A stretch of DNA of 64,000 nt from Rhodobacteraceae bacterium HTCC2083 (GTDB lineage: Bacteria > Pseudomonadota > Alphaproteobacteria > Rhodobacterales > Rhodobacteraceae). The notes beneath the pieces were generated by a model. The model had not been told where the DNA came from. It did no database searches and saw only the letters and a list, made by a program, of their open reading frames with translations. The stretch covers positions 562,017 to 626,016 of the forward strand of contig DS995276.1 of assembly GCA_000156115.1 (NCBI GenBank), in the 5' to 3' direction. Below, one piece after another: positions 9,067-17,048 of this stretch (its first letter is position 1; every line of letters begins with the position of its first letter). The translations under genes and the position numbers were made by a program.

Positions 9067-9267
9067 TTAGCGTGCGTAGGGCATCATCGACTTGATGATT
9101 TTCTCATCAGGAGCCGAAAGCGTGGTTGTACCACGTGCGTTGCGAAGGAATTTGTTTGTGCGCTTGATCATGCCGTGCTGCTTGCCGGCTTGAGCTGCGA
9201 CCACGCGGCCACTGGCCGTTGTTTTGAACCGCTTTTTGCAGCTCGACTTTGTCTTCATTTTAGGCAT
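9067..9267 (-). CDS. rpmI: 50S ribosomal protein L35
   Basis: 66 residues, with the family signature [20 protein letters not shown] and a basic C-terminal half ending MPYAR. It is part of the large ribosomal subunit. It forms an operon with rplT, with a good ribosome site (AAAAGGAGA) upstream. No infC is adjacent; the nearest gene upstream is a small membrane protein that belongs with pyk. Confidence 0.98.
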   Translation of the reverse strand: MPKMKTKSSCKKRFKTTASGRVVAAQAGKQHGMIKRTNKFLRNARGTTTLSAPDEKIIKSMMPYAR

Positions 9268-9382
9268 TTCCGTCTCCTTTTAAGGCCGGTAGAAACGCGC
9301 ACACTCGGCATGCCAAATAGGCCGGACGCGCGGACTGAAAGTGCCGTCTAGGACAGGGCGAAAGATTCCGCAAGCGTTAAGT

Positions 9383-9607
9383 TCACCCCAACAGCGCGCG
9401 TGTCACTTTGATGAAAACATCGGGGATCTGTTCCAGCGTGTAGCCCCCCGGCTTTGTAGTCAGCGCCCACGCAATCAACGCGCCCCCAAGCAAGACCATC
9501 AAGGAGGCAGCGCGTGGTGCTCGACTGTCAGAAAAAGCTGAAACAATCGCGGGGATAGAAAACCCCGCAATGACGACACCAAGAACCAGTGCCAGGTCAG
9601 GATTCAT
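9383..9607 (-). CDS. Small conserved membrane protein, function unknown
   Basis: 74 residues with two hydrophobic segments (about 5-24 and 34-50). The pattern SAFSDSRAPRAASLMVLLGGALIAWALTTKPGGYTLEQIPDVF looks like a short Rhodobacterales membrane protein family without a known role. It follows pyk by 37 bp on the same strand, so it is probably translated from the pyk transcript. The motif TKPGGYTLEQIP between the second helix and the C-terminus is the most conserved-looking part. Confidence 0.7.
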   Translation of the reverse strand: MNPDLALVLGVVIAGFSIPAIVSAFSDSRAPRAASLMVLLGGALIAWALTTKPGGYTLEQIPDVFIKVTRALLG

Positions 9608-9644
9608 GAAATGCGCCTCTCAACAGTGAGTGATGCGCTGCAGT

Positions 9645-11090
9645 CTACTCTGGGTCAGAGGCGTAAATCAAACGTTCGTCGCAGGGGGCAACCCTGAGGA
9701 TGTTGGTGGTGCCAGGAATGTTGAAAGGCACACCCGCGGTCACGACGATCTGGTCGGTTTTGCTCGCCAAACCGGCGGACCGCGCTGCGCGCGCAGACGA
9801 AACAACGGCGCTTTTAAAGCGGTTGAACTCATCCGTCATCACACATAGCGTCCCCCACGTCAGTGCAAGACGACGCGCTGTACGGCGTTGTGAGGTCATT
9901 GCGATAATTGGAACACGCGGTCGTTCGCGTGCTGTCAACAGCGCAGTAGTACCACTTTGAGTAAAGCAACAAATAGCCTTAATCTCCGTTGTTTCCGCAA
10001 TTTCTCGCGCCGCGGCAACGATGCCATCCGCAACAGATGCCCGGCTCGCAATGCGAGAGGATTCGATCACCTCTGTGTAGGTCGGATCGCTCTCAACCTC
10101 TTGCGCAACGTTGTCCATCGTTGTGACCGCTTCAATTGGGTAATCTCCTGCCGCGCTTTCCGCACTAAGCATGATCGCATCTGCGCCCTCATAAATCGCA
10201 GTCGCGACATCAGACACTTCTGCGCGTGTCGGCATCGGGCTTTCAATCATGCTTTCCAGCATTTGGGTCGCAACAATCACCGGCTTTGCAGCCGCACGAC
10301 ACTTGCGCACAAGGCGTTTCTGAATGGGCGGTACGTTTTGCACAGGCAGCTCAACGCCCAAATCACCACGCGCAACCATGATACCATCAGAAGCATCGAG
10401 AATTTCTTCAAAGCTGGCAACGGCGGATGGTTTTTCGATCTTCGACAGAACCGAAGCACGTCCCTTCACAAGATCTCGCGCATCCCAAACGTCCTTGGCA
10501 CGCTGCACGAAGGACAGCGCAAGCCAATCAACCCCCAACTCACATACGAATTCCAAATCAGCGAGGTCTTTTTCAGACAACGCCGCGAGCGGGAGAACCA
10601 CATCAGGCACGTTCACGCCTTTGCGGTTGGAAATCGTGCCTCCAATGACAACTTCGCAATCTGCAAAGTCCGCACCACACTCATTCACCTTGAGACGGAT
10701 CTTGCCGTCATTGACCAAAAGCGATGCACCCACTTCAAGTGCTTCGAAAATCTCAGGATGCGGAAGCGTAACACGCGTCAGATCTCCCGCTGTGTCATCC
10801 AAATCGAGACGGAAACCAGCACCGATTTCCAATTCTTCGGAGCCATTTGCAAACTCGCCCACACGTAATTTGGGGCCTTGGAGATCTGCTAAGATAGCAA
10901 TAGGGCTATCGAGATCCGCTTCGACTTTGCGAATAATCGCGTGTAATTCTGCAATTGCTTCGTGGCTGCCATGGCTCATGTTCAGACGGAAAACATCTGC
11001 GCCCGCTTCGTGCAAATTGCGGATCATGCCATAGTTGTCTGAAGCTGGCCCCAATGTGGCTACGATCTTTACACTGCGTTCGCGTTTCAT
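9645..11090 (-). CDS. pyk: Pyruvate kinase
   Basis: 481 residues, starting at MKRERSVKIVATLGPAS (ATG 11090); codons further upstream are excluded because family similarity starts here. It makes pyruvate and ATP from phosphoenolpyruvate and ADP. Visible: VFRLNMSHGSHE, the substrate-binding LSKIEKPSAV, IMVARGDLGVELP and KPVIVATQMLESMIESPMPTRAEVSDVATAIYEGADAIMLSAESA, which form the barrel active site. The C-terminal allosteric domain ends at residue 481. It probably forms a two-gene unit with the small membrane protein downstream. Confidence 0.97.
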   Translation of the reverse strand: MKRERSVKIVATLGPASDNYGMIRNLHEAGADVFRLNMSHGSHEAIAELHAIIRKVEADLDSPIAILADLQGPKLRVGEFANGSEELEIGAGFRLDLDDTAGDLTRVTLPHPEIFEALEVGASLLVNDGKIRLKVNECGADFADCEVVIGGTISNRKGVNVPDVVLPLAALSEKDLADLEFVCELGVDWLALSFVQRAKDVWDARDLVKGRASVLSKIEKPSAVASFEEILDASDGIMVARGDLGVELPVQNVPPIQKRLVRKCRAAAKPVIVATQMLESMIESPMPTRAEVSDVATAIYEGADAIMLSAESAAGDYPIEAVTTMDNVAQEVESDPTYTEVIESSRIASRASVADGIVAAAREIAETTEIKAICCFTQSGTTALLTARERPRVPIIAMTSQRRTARRLALTWGTLCVMTDEFNRFKSAVVSSARAARSAGLASKTDQIVVTAGVPFNIPGTTNILRVAPCDERLIYASDPE

Positions 11091-11224
11091 ATTTTTGTCC
11101 CATTCCGCTTCGGTGCCACTCGGCACTCATGCGCGTGTTATCGCTAACATATCGCACGTCTTATTGCGTATTTCACATTGCGCATCAACTGTCCTATTGC
11201 TTGAAAAAACGAAAGAATACAATT

Positions 11225-11965
11225 GTGACCTACCAGCCTTTCTTTGAATTTGGCGCGACGCGCAAGAGCCGATGGACCGTCACCAGTGATCATGCGGCCA
11301 ATACTGTCCCCGACTTCGTGAACAACGGCGACCTTGGCCTTGATCCCGCGGACATGAGTAGGCACATCGCCTACGACATCGGTGCAGCGGGTGTCGCGCA
11401 GGCCCTCGGAGAGTTGCTAGGTGGGCCTGTTATCTGCTCAAACTTTTCGCGCCTCGTCATTGATCCCAATCGCGGCAGTGATGACCCAACATTGTTAATG
11501 AAGCTTTACGATGGCACGATTATTCCCGCGAACCGCCATGCCGGCCCTGATGAATTAGAACAGCGTATGATGGCCTGTTATCGCCCTTATCACAGCGCGC
11601 TTGATACGCTGATGAAACGCTGCAACGATCCTGTTTTGCTCTCTATCCATTCTTTCACACCTCAACTCAAAGGTCGGCCATGGCGACCATGGGAGGTTGG
11701 CGTTCTTTATGCTGAGGATGATCGCCTCGCGTGCGCTTTGATCGATATTTTGCACACTGACACAGACCTCACAATCGGCGACAATGAACCCTACCGCGGC
11801 TACCTGCCGGGGGATGCGGTCGATACACATGCACTTAAGGACGGGCATTTGAACGTGCTGATCGAGCTGCGCAATGATCTGATCGAAACCGAAGCGGATC
11901 AAAAAGCTTGGGCAAGCCGGCTCGCGCCCTTGCTTAAAAAGGCTCTCTCGCATGTGGGTTCGTAA
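11225..11965 (+). CDS. N-formylglutamate amidohydrolase family protein
   Basis: About 246 residues. I place the start at GTG 11225 (VTYQPFFEFG) because the sequence before it is not protein-like and lies opposite pyk; there is no convincing ribosome site, so the start is uncertain. Motifs VTSDHAANTVP, CSNFSRLVIDPNRGSDDP and LLSIHSFTPQLKG are typical of the N-formylglutamate deformylase (HutG-like) fold, a metal-dependent hydrolase releasing formate from N-formyl-L-glutamate in histidine breakdown. No other hut genes are near, so the true substrate may differ. A DMT exporter follows after 6 bp. Confidence 0.82.
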   Translation: MTYQPFFEFGATRKSRWTVTSDHAANTVPDFVNNGDLGLDPADMSRHIAYDIGAAGVAQALGELLGGPVICSNFSRLVIDPNRGSDDPTLLMKLYDGTIIPANRHAGPDELEQRMMACYRPYHSALDTLMKRCNDPVLLSIHSFTPQLKGRPWRPWEVGVLYAEDDRLACALIDILHTDTDLTIGDNEPYRGYLPGDAVDTHALKDGHLNVLIELRNDLIETEADQKAWASRLAPLLKKALSHVGS

Positions 11966-11971
11966 GACAGA

Positions 11972-12871
11972 ATGAGCGCGCGCACAGATTTCATTGCGGG
12001 GATTGGCCTGCGCCTTTTGGCGACATTCTTGATGACCGCAATGTCCGCCGCCGTGCGCGCTGTGGCCGAGACGGTGCCCATCGGCCAGCTTATCTTCTGG
12101 CGCTCCTTCTTAGCGCTGATCCCTATCTGCCTTTATATGATGTGGCAGCATGAATTCCCGAGCGCGCTGAGCACCAAACATCCCCGATTGCACGTAACAC
12201 GCAGCCTGCTTGGCATCTTCGCGATGGCCATGTTCTTCACGGCGCTTACATATCTGCCACTAGCCAATGCGCAAGCGCTTGGGTATTTGGCCCCCATTCT
12301 TGTTCTCCCACTCGCAGCCGTGGTGTTAAAAGAACAACTAACACCACGGATATTCGGCGCAGTTTTTCTAGGCTTCACAGGTGTGATCTTCCTACTGTGG
12401 GACGCATTCAGCCTTCCCACGGAAGGCGCTCTAATCGGGGTCGCTGCGGGTTTGGTGTTCGCGTTCACCATGGCTTTCGTACGCGTGCATACGAAAACTA
12501 TGACGCAAACAGAAAGCAGTGCGGCAATTGCCTTTTATTTAGCACTTGTCGGCTCAGTGGTTGGGTTTGGTACAATCTTCTTTGGCTGGATCGCGCTCAG
12601 CACATCTATGTTCGCATGGCTCGCGCTGGCCGGATTTCTCGGTGGGATCGGCCATATTGTCGCCAATGAAGCCACAGCACGCGCGCCTGTCAGCACCCTT
12701 GCGCCTTTTGATTTTACAGGCCTAATTTGGGCGCTTGGGTTCGATCTGATCTTGTTTGCGATCGTGCCGGGGCCGGTGGGATTGATAGGGGTGTTCGCCA
12801 TTACATTTGCGGCTTTGATTGTGACGTTTTCCAAATCCAAGGCTGTGAAAAACCCTACGACTGGCGTTTAA
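11972..12871 (+). CDS. DMT superfamily (EamA) transporter
   Basis: 299 residues with about ten hydrophobic helices arranged as two EamA repeats (about 8-140 and 150-285). SLLGIFAMAMFFTALTYLPLANAQALGYLAPILVLPLAAVVLKEQL is the typical first-repeat end. Members export amino acids, metabolites or drugs across the inner membrane; the substrate cannot be read from sequence. It lies 6 bp after the N-formylglutamate amidohydrolase gene and is most likely co-transcribed. Confidence 0.88.
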   Translation: MSARTDFIAGIGLRLLATFLMTAMSAAVRAVAETVPIGQLIFWRSFLALIPICLYMMWQHEFPSALSTKHPRLHVTRSLLGIFAMAMFFTALTYLPLANAQALGYLAPILVLPLAAVVLKEQLTPRIFGAVFLGFTGVIFLLWDAFSLPTEGALIGVAAGLVFAFTMAFVRVHTKTMTQTESSAAIAFYLALVGSVVGFGTIFFGWIALSTSMFAWLALAGFLGGIGHIVANEATARAPVSTLAPFDFTGLIWALGFDLILFAIVPGPVGLIGVFAITFAALIVTFSKSKAVKNPTTGV

Positions 12872-12935
12872 AGCTTGAACCGTGCGCGACCAAAACACAT
12901 GTTACGTCAAAGCCGCATAGACAGGAGCCACCCCG

Positions 12936-13235
12936 ATGGACGCACAAACCCAACTCGAACTTGAAGCCGCCACCTTTCGCCGTTTGCGCGACCATCTGGC
13001 AGACCGCACGGATGTGCAAAACATTGATATGATGAATTTAAGTGGCTTTTGTCGCAATTGCCTATCGCGCTGGTATCAGGAAGCCGCAAACGAATGCGGT
13101 ATTGAAATGAGCAAAGACGAAGGGCGCGAAGCGTTCTACGGAATGCCATTCAATGAGTGGCGTGCAAAGCATCAAACGGATGCAACAGATGCACAAAAGG
13201 CCGCGTTTGAGGTGTCCCACAAAGACGCGACCTAG
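12936..13235 (+). CDS. DUF1244 family protein
   Basis: 99 residues. The block VQNIDMMNLSGFCRNCLSRWYQEAANECGIEMSKDEGREAFYGMPFNEWRAKHQ is the DUF1244 signature. A CRNC pair could bind metal. The family is widespread in alphaproteobacteria, with no established function. A ribosome site (GACAGGAG) lies ahead of the ATG and a clear terminator follows at 13245-13272, so it is probably a single-gene unit. Confidence 0.88.
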   Translation: MDAQTQLELEAATFRRLRDHLADRTDVQNIDMMNLSGFCRNCLSRWYQEAANECGIEMSKDEGREAFYGMPFNEWRAKHQTDATDAQKAAFEVSHKDAT

Positions 13236-13244
13236 GAGTGCGTA

Positions 13245-13272
13245 TGCTCTGCGAGAGACCTCCCGCAGAGCA
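13245..13272 (+). terminator. Intrinsic terminator after the DUF1244 gene
   Basis: Arms TGCTCTGCG (13245-13253) and CGCAGAGCA (13264-13272) pair perfectly around a 10-nt loop and are followed by AATTTTTA on the plus strand. Confidence 0.75.
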
Positions 13273-13277
13273 AATTT

Positions 13278-13874
13278 TTAGTAAACGTCACCGCCCTCGG
13301 CACGCTTCGAGAACTCCGTCTCACCACCCGCTGCAAGCAGCTTGGCTTGCACTGTCCATTGGTCCCGAATCATACGACCTTTGAAGCCTTCGAGATTAGC
13401 GTTAACCCATGCCTCTTCATCCGGCGTCCAAGCGGCGATCTGATCGAAGTGATAAAGGCCAAGCGCGTTGCATATCTTATCCATCTTCGGCCCGATAGCT
13501 TTGATCTGCTTGAGATCATCCGCCACGTCATCGCGCGCGCCGTCAAGCGTTGCGGGTTTCGAGCCTTCATTTTCGCCCTGGAGGATACCGTCACCATCAT
13601 AGTCTAGCACGCCTTCAGACGTGACGTCTGCTTCATGTGCTGCGCTGACAGACGCGCTCGCCTCTGCGCCCAGCGCCGCAATGCGAGCGTCTTTCTCAAA
13701 ATGTTTCGCTTTGCACGCGTCCAGCTCACGGCGCAGGCGATCCGCCTCGCCCGTATCGACATTCATAGAACTCCAGCGGCCCCAAATCAGCCAGCCAACG
13801 AAAAACCCTAGCAGCGCCACCAAAAGGATCAGCAAGACCATTTCGCTTATCAAAAAGCCCCATTCACGAAACAT
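13278..13874 (-). CDS. Membrane-anchored helix-hairpin-helix (H3TH-like) protein
   Basis: 198 residues. An N-terminal transmembrane helix (about 9-31, SEMVLLILLVALLGFFVGWLIWG) is followed by a charged linker. The C-terminal DDLKQIKAIGPKMDKICNALGLYHFDQIAAWTPDEEAWVNANL is a helix-hairpin-helix domain of the kind annotated as an H3TH 5-prime flap endonuclease-like protein in Rhodobacterales. No nuclease catalytic domain is visible, so the endonuclease label is doubtful; DNA or protein binding at the membrane is as likely. It sits directly after an ompA remnant, its usual partner. Confidence 0.75.
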   Translation of the reverse strand: MFREWGFLISEMVLLILLVALLGFFVGWLIWGRWSSMNVDTGEADRLRRELDACKAKHFEKDARIAALGAEASASVSAAHEADVTSEGVLDYDGDGILQGENEGSKPATLDGARDDVADDLKQIKAIGPKMDKICNALGLYHFDQIAAWTPDEEAWVNANLEGFKGRMIRDQWTVQAKLLAAGGETEFSKRAEGGDVY

Positions 13875-13892
13875 ATTGTTGTCCTTCCATTC

Positions 13893-14337
13893 TTATTGTT
13901 GCGCCCAGCGCACTGTTGTGAGGCGGTTTGCGGCGCGACTCGCTTCGGTCGCATTGTCTGCTAACGGTTTACTCGGGCCATAACCAACAGGCGAAATTGC
14001 CTCGCGCGGCACACCACGGGCGATCATCGCTTCGCCAACAATCAGCGCATCGGCAGCGCTTAACTCATAGTTGCCAGAGCCTGTGTTGTCGGTGTGCCCA
14101 CCCAGCTCGACCTAAAGGCGCGCAGTGTAAACGCAAGGTAACATGATCGCGCGTTGGCTACGAGGCCCAGAATCGGTGGAACCGCTCAGGAAATTGATCT
14201 TTGTGTGTACCAGCAGTTTATCCGCTTGCGCGCTCCACAATTTCTGTCTCCATATCAAGCGCGTGATCTTTTGCGCCCTAATAGCCCAAGCCACCAACGC
14301 CTGCTGCCAATACCACTATGCCTAATAACTTTCGCAT
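13893..14337 (-). pseudogene. Remnant of an OmpA-family envelope protein gene
   Basis: Reading leftward from ATG 14337, the start encodes a signal-like MRKLLGIVVLAAGVGGLGY, then a TAG. A short degraded stretch with further stops follows. At about 14114 the peptidoglycan-binding OmpA domain resumes (VELGGHTDNTGSGNYELS ... GVPREAISPVGYGPSKPLADNAT ... ANRLTTVRW) and ends at TAA 13893-13895. Family members with this start and end are usually around 600 residues with a BON-like middle. About three quarters of the gene has been deleted and the remainder carries stops. The position next to the H3TH gene is the normal one for the intact gene. Confidence 0.82.
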
Positions 14338-14450
14338 TGCCCGCCCTCTTCTCGCTTAAATAAGCGGCAGACCACTGATTTCTCTAGACGCAGCAAATGG
14401 CATCAGCGAACCTCTGCGCGAGGGAAACGAATGGCCGGAAAACGCAAAAA

Positions 14451-14479
14451 GCCCGCGTTGGTAATTTCCAAGCGCGGGC
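14451..14479 (-). terminator. Intrinsic terminator of the D-amino acid operon
   Basis: Arms GCCCGCG and CGCGGGC with inner TTGG/CCAA pairs form a strong hairpin (14451-14479). On the minus strand it is followed by TTTTTGCG. It lies 26 bp after the aminotransferase stop. Confidence 0.85.
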
Positions 14480-14505
14480 TCTCGATGATGTCAAAGCGAT
14501 TGGTT

Positions 14506-15369
14506 CTAGATCGCTTTTTTCAGGCTTTCTTCCAGATAGATCTCGCGCAGGCGCGGCGTCACCGAACCGGGTGTTCCATCCCCCAATGAAACGCCATCAA
14601 TTTCGACAACGGGCATCACAAAGGTAGACGCCGAAGTGATAAACGCCTCATCTGCACCCTTGGCTTCATCGATGGTAAAGTTGCGTTCTTCCACTTCCAT
14701 CTGCGCCTCGCGTGCGAAACGCAAAACAGCGGCGCGCGTGATGCCGTGAAGGATGTCGTTGGACAATGCCCGCGTGATAATCTTGTTGCCTTTGACGATG
14801 TAGGCGTTGTTGGAGGTGCCTTCAGTCACAAAACCGTCCTCAACCATCCACGCATCATCCTTACCCGCTTTCTTCGCCATCATCTTGCCCATGCTCGGAT
14901 AAAGCAGCTGTACAGTCTTGATATCCCGACGCCCCCAGCGCGCATCCTCGATGGAGATGACTTTCATGCCCTTTTTGGCAGCAGGGGAATTGGCAAGACC
15001 CGGCTTGTTCTGTGTAAACAAAACGATGGTTTGAGGTGTAGTTTCGGGATCTGGAAAGACGAAATCGCGATCATCAGGTGCGCCGCGGGTGATCTGAAGA
15101 TAAATCATCCCTTCATCAATCTCGTTCACGCGCACCAATTTGCGGTGCACTTCAAGCAGCTCCTCTTTGGAGATTGGGGTGTTCATTTCCAGCTCATCCA
15201 AAGAGCGTTGCAGGCGCACAGCATGACCGTCAAAGTCGATCAATTTGCCGCCCAGCACAGAGGTCACTTCATACACCCCATCCGCCATCAGGAAGCCACG
15301 ATCGAAGATCGATACCTTGGCTTCGTTTTCCGGGAGGTATTCGCCATTCACATATACAGTACGAGTCAT
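14506..15369 (-). CDS. Class IV aminotransferase, D-amino acid transaminase type
   Basis: 287 residues of the fold type IV PLP family, shared by D-alanine transaminase, branched-chain transaminase and ADC lyase. Lys151 in RRDIKTVQLLYP is the PLP lysine and Glu183 in VTEGTSNNAYIV the cofactor contact. SIFDRGFLMADGVYEVTSVLGG and RRDIKT favour the D-amino acid transaminase branch. Such an enzyme moves amino groups between D-alanine or D-aspartate and 2-oxoglutarate, producing D-glutamate. It is the last gene of an operon with dgcN and dgcA, which would consume D-glutamate, so a D-specific role fits the context. Ribosome site AAGGACC. Confidence 0.85.
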   Translation of the reverse strand: MTRTVYVNGEYLPENEAKVSIFDRGFLMADGVYEVTSVLGGKLIDFDGHAVRLQRSLDELEMNTPISKEELLEVHRKLVRVNEIDEGMIYLQITRGAPDDRDFVFPDPETTPQTIVLFTQNKPGLANSPAAKKGMKVISIEDARWGRRDIKTVQLLYPSMGKMMAKKAGKDDAWMVEDGFVTEGTSNNAYIVKGNKIITRALSNDILHGITRAAVLRFAREAQMEVEERNFTIDEAKGADEAFITSASTFVMPVVEIDGVSLGDGTPGSVTPRLREIYLEESLKKAI

Positions 15370-15394
15370 GAGGCTTGGTCCTTATTAAATCGGT

Positions 15395-16018
15395 TCACGC
15401 ACTTTGTTTCATAGCTTGAAGCACATCTTCAAGGCTGCGAATGGCGCCGGTTTGCAGATAGTCCATTGCTTTGAGCGAGGCGTCATGCGCCTCAACGCTC
15501 GAGCCCGCGACGCAATCTTCAATCACGCGGGTGAAGTAGTCCTGCTGGTGCGCATCGACGAACGTATAGTGCAGGCAGATATCGGTGAGACCGCCTATCA
15601 AGATAAGCGTTTCTACTTTGAGACCTTTGAGCAGAATTTCTAGATCTGTGCCAAAGAACGCAGAATAGCGGCGCTTGGGTACAATGTAATCCGTTGGCAG
15701 GATGCCCATTTCTTTGACTGCAAGCGCAGTTTTTGGATTGTCCTCAAGGCAATGCACATCCTCATCGCCATCGAGTTCGCGGCCAAAGTCGATCAAATCA
15801 GGGCGATGCACTTCTTGGATAAACACCACAGGAATATCCGCCCCACGCGCACCATCAATGGCTTTGCGCGCTTCTAACATACGTTCTTTATAGCCCGGCA
15901 TATTATCGATGGAACGCACGACGCTATCGTCGATAAATGTGGACGCTTGAATGTCGATCACAATCAGAGCGGCTTTGCTTTCTATCAATGCGCGCTTGGG
16001 TGTGTTTGCGTTAGCCAT
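15395..16018 (-). CDS. Isochorismatase-like cysteine hydrolase
   Basis: 207 residues, starting at MANANTPKRA (ATG 16018), 4 bp after the dgcA stop. The catalytic triad of the cysteine hydrolase family is visible: Asp22 (IVIDIQ), Lys115 (YIVPKRRYSAF) and Cys148 (GGLTDICLHYT). Relatives are amidases, ureidohydrolases or nicotinamidases acting on small C-N bonds. Sitting between dgcA and a D-amino acid transaminase, it may hydrolyse an N-acylated or amide intermediate of D-amino acid breakdown, for example an N-acetyl amino acid. That is inference; the substrate is unknown. Confidence 0.82.
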   Translation of the reverse strand: MANANTPKRALIESKAALIVIDIQASTFIDDSVVRSIDNMPGYKERMLEARKAIDGARGADIPVVFIQEVHRPDLIDFGRELDGDEDVHCLEDNPKTALAVKEMGILPTDYIVPKRRYSAFFGTDLEILLKGLKVETLILIGGLTDICLHYTFVDAHQQDYFTRVIEDCVAGSSVEAHDASLKAMDYLQTGAIRSLEDVLQAMKQSA

Positions 16019-16022
16019 GTGA

Positions 16023-16988
16023 CTATCCCCAAAGTTCTGGTTTAGGCGGATGCACGCCCGCGACATCAAATTGTAATGGCGTCGCACGATCTTCGGCGAG
16101 CAAAAGTGGGCCATCGAGATCAGTGAACAGCGCGCCCTGAGCTAGCAATGTCGCCGGTGCCATTGCCAGAGATGAGCCGACCATGCACCCGACCATAACG
16201 CCATAGCCTTGAGCGAGGGCTTCGTCTTTCAAAGCAAGCGCCTCGGTAAGACCACCGGTTTTATCAAGCTTGATGTTGGCCACATCATATTTTCCTTTGA
16301 GCTTGGGTAAGCTGCTACGGTCATGGCAAGATTCATCCGCGCAGACGGGCAAAGGACGTGCGATCTCGCTCAACATATCATCCGCTCCGGCAGGCAGCGG
16401 TTGCTCTACCAGTTCAACCCCAAGACCAACCAAATGCGGTGCGAGTTCAGCGTAGACATCCGCCGTCCAGCCCTCGTTCGCATCAATGATGATGCGCGAC
16501 TTGGGCGCGCCACGACGCACCGCTTCGAGGCGGGGCATATCATCAGGCGTACCAAGCTTAATCTTGAGCAACGGGCGGTTCGCATTTTCAGCGGCTTGGA
16601 TTTGCATTTTCTCAGGCGTGTCGAGCGACAGAGTGTATGCCGTGATCTCTGGCCCCGGCTTACCCAGACCTGCAAGTTCCCAAACAGCTTTGCCCGCTTG
16701 CTTCGCTTCAAAGTCCCAAAGGGCACAATCAACAGCGTTGCGCGCCGCACCCGGCTCAAGCAATTCGTATAAAGAACCACGATTGAAATTCTCAGGAAGC
16801 GCGCGAACTTGCGCTTCGACACTTTCCAGTGTCTCATCATAGCGTGCATAAGGAACGCATTCGCCCCAACCTGACACCTGGCCATCTGTCAGGCAAACTG
16901 TGAGAACTTTCGCTTCTGTGCGCGATCCACGCGAGATAGTGAACACTTGGGCGAGCTTGAACACGTCATGCGTGACATCAATATGCAT
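16023..16988 (-). CDS. dgcA: DgcA-type enolase-superfamily racemase/epimerase
   Basis: 321 residues of the muconate-lactonising/dipeptide epimerase subgroup of the enolase superfamily. The acid-base and metal residues are complete: Lys142-x-Lys144 (LLKIKLG), Asp169 (IIIDANEGW), Glu195 (ELVEQPL), Asp218 (VCADES) and Lys243 (NIKLDKTGG). By sequence alone it could be an L-Ala-D/L-Glu epimerase. Because dgcN precedes it by 60 bp, the better reading is DgcA of the marine D-glutamate pathway, which racemises N-acetyl-D-glutamate to N-acetyl-L-glutamate. The cysteine hydrolase gene follows after 4 bp. Confidence 0.85.
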   Translation of the reverse strand: MHIDVTHDVFKLAQVFTISRGSRTEAKVLTVCLTDGQVSGWGECVPYARYDETLESVEAQVRALPENFNRGSLYELLEPGAARNAVDCALWDFEAKQAGKAVWELAGLGKPGPEITAYTLSLDTPEKMQIQAAENANRPLLKIKLGTPDDMPRLEAVRRGAPKSRIIIDANEGWTADVYAELAPHLVGLGVELVEQPLPAGADDMLSEIARPLPVCADESCHDRSSLPKLKGKYDVANIKLDKTGGLTEALALKDEALAQGYGVMVGCMVGSSLAMAPATLLAQGALFTDLDGPLLLAEDRATPLQFDVAGVHPPKPELWG

Positions 16989-17048
16989 TGGGCGCTTCCT
17001 ATGGGTCGTGAGTGCCTGCGCCAGTCGAACCAGCGCAAGCGAAAGGCA

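Noticed and set aside
9957-10868. 303-codon rightward open frame opposite pyk
   Set aside because: Shadow of the intact pyruvate kinase gene; Arg/Asn/His-rich translation without motifs.
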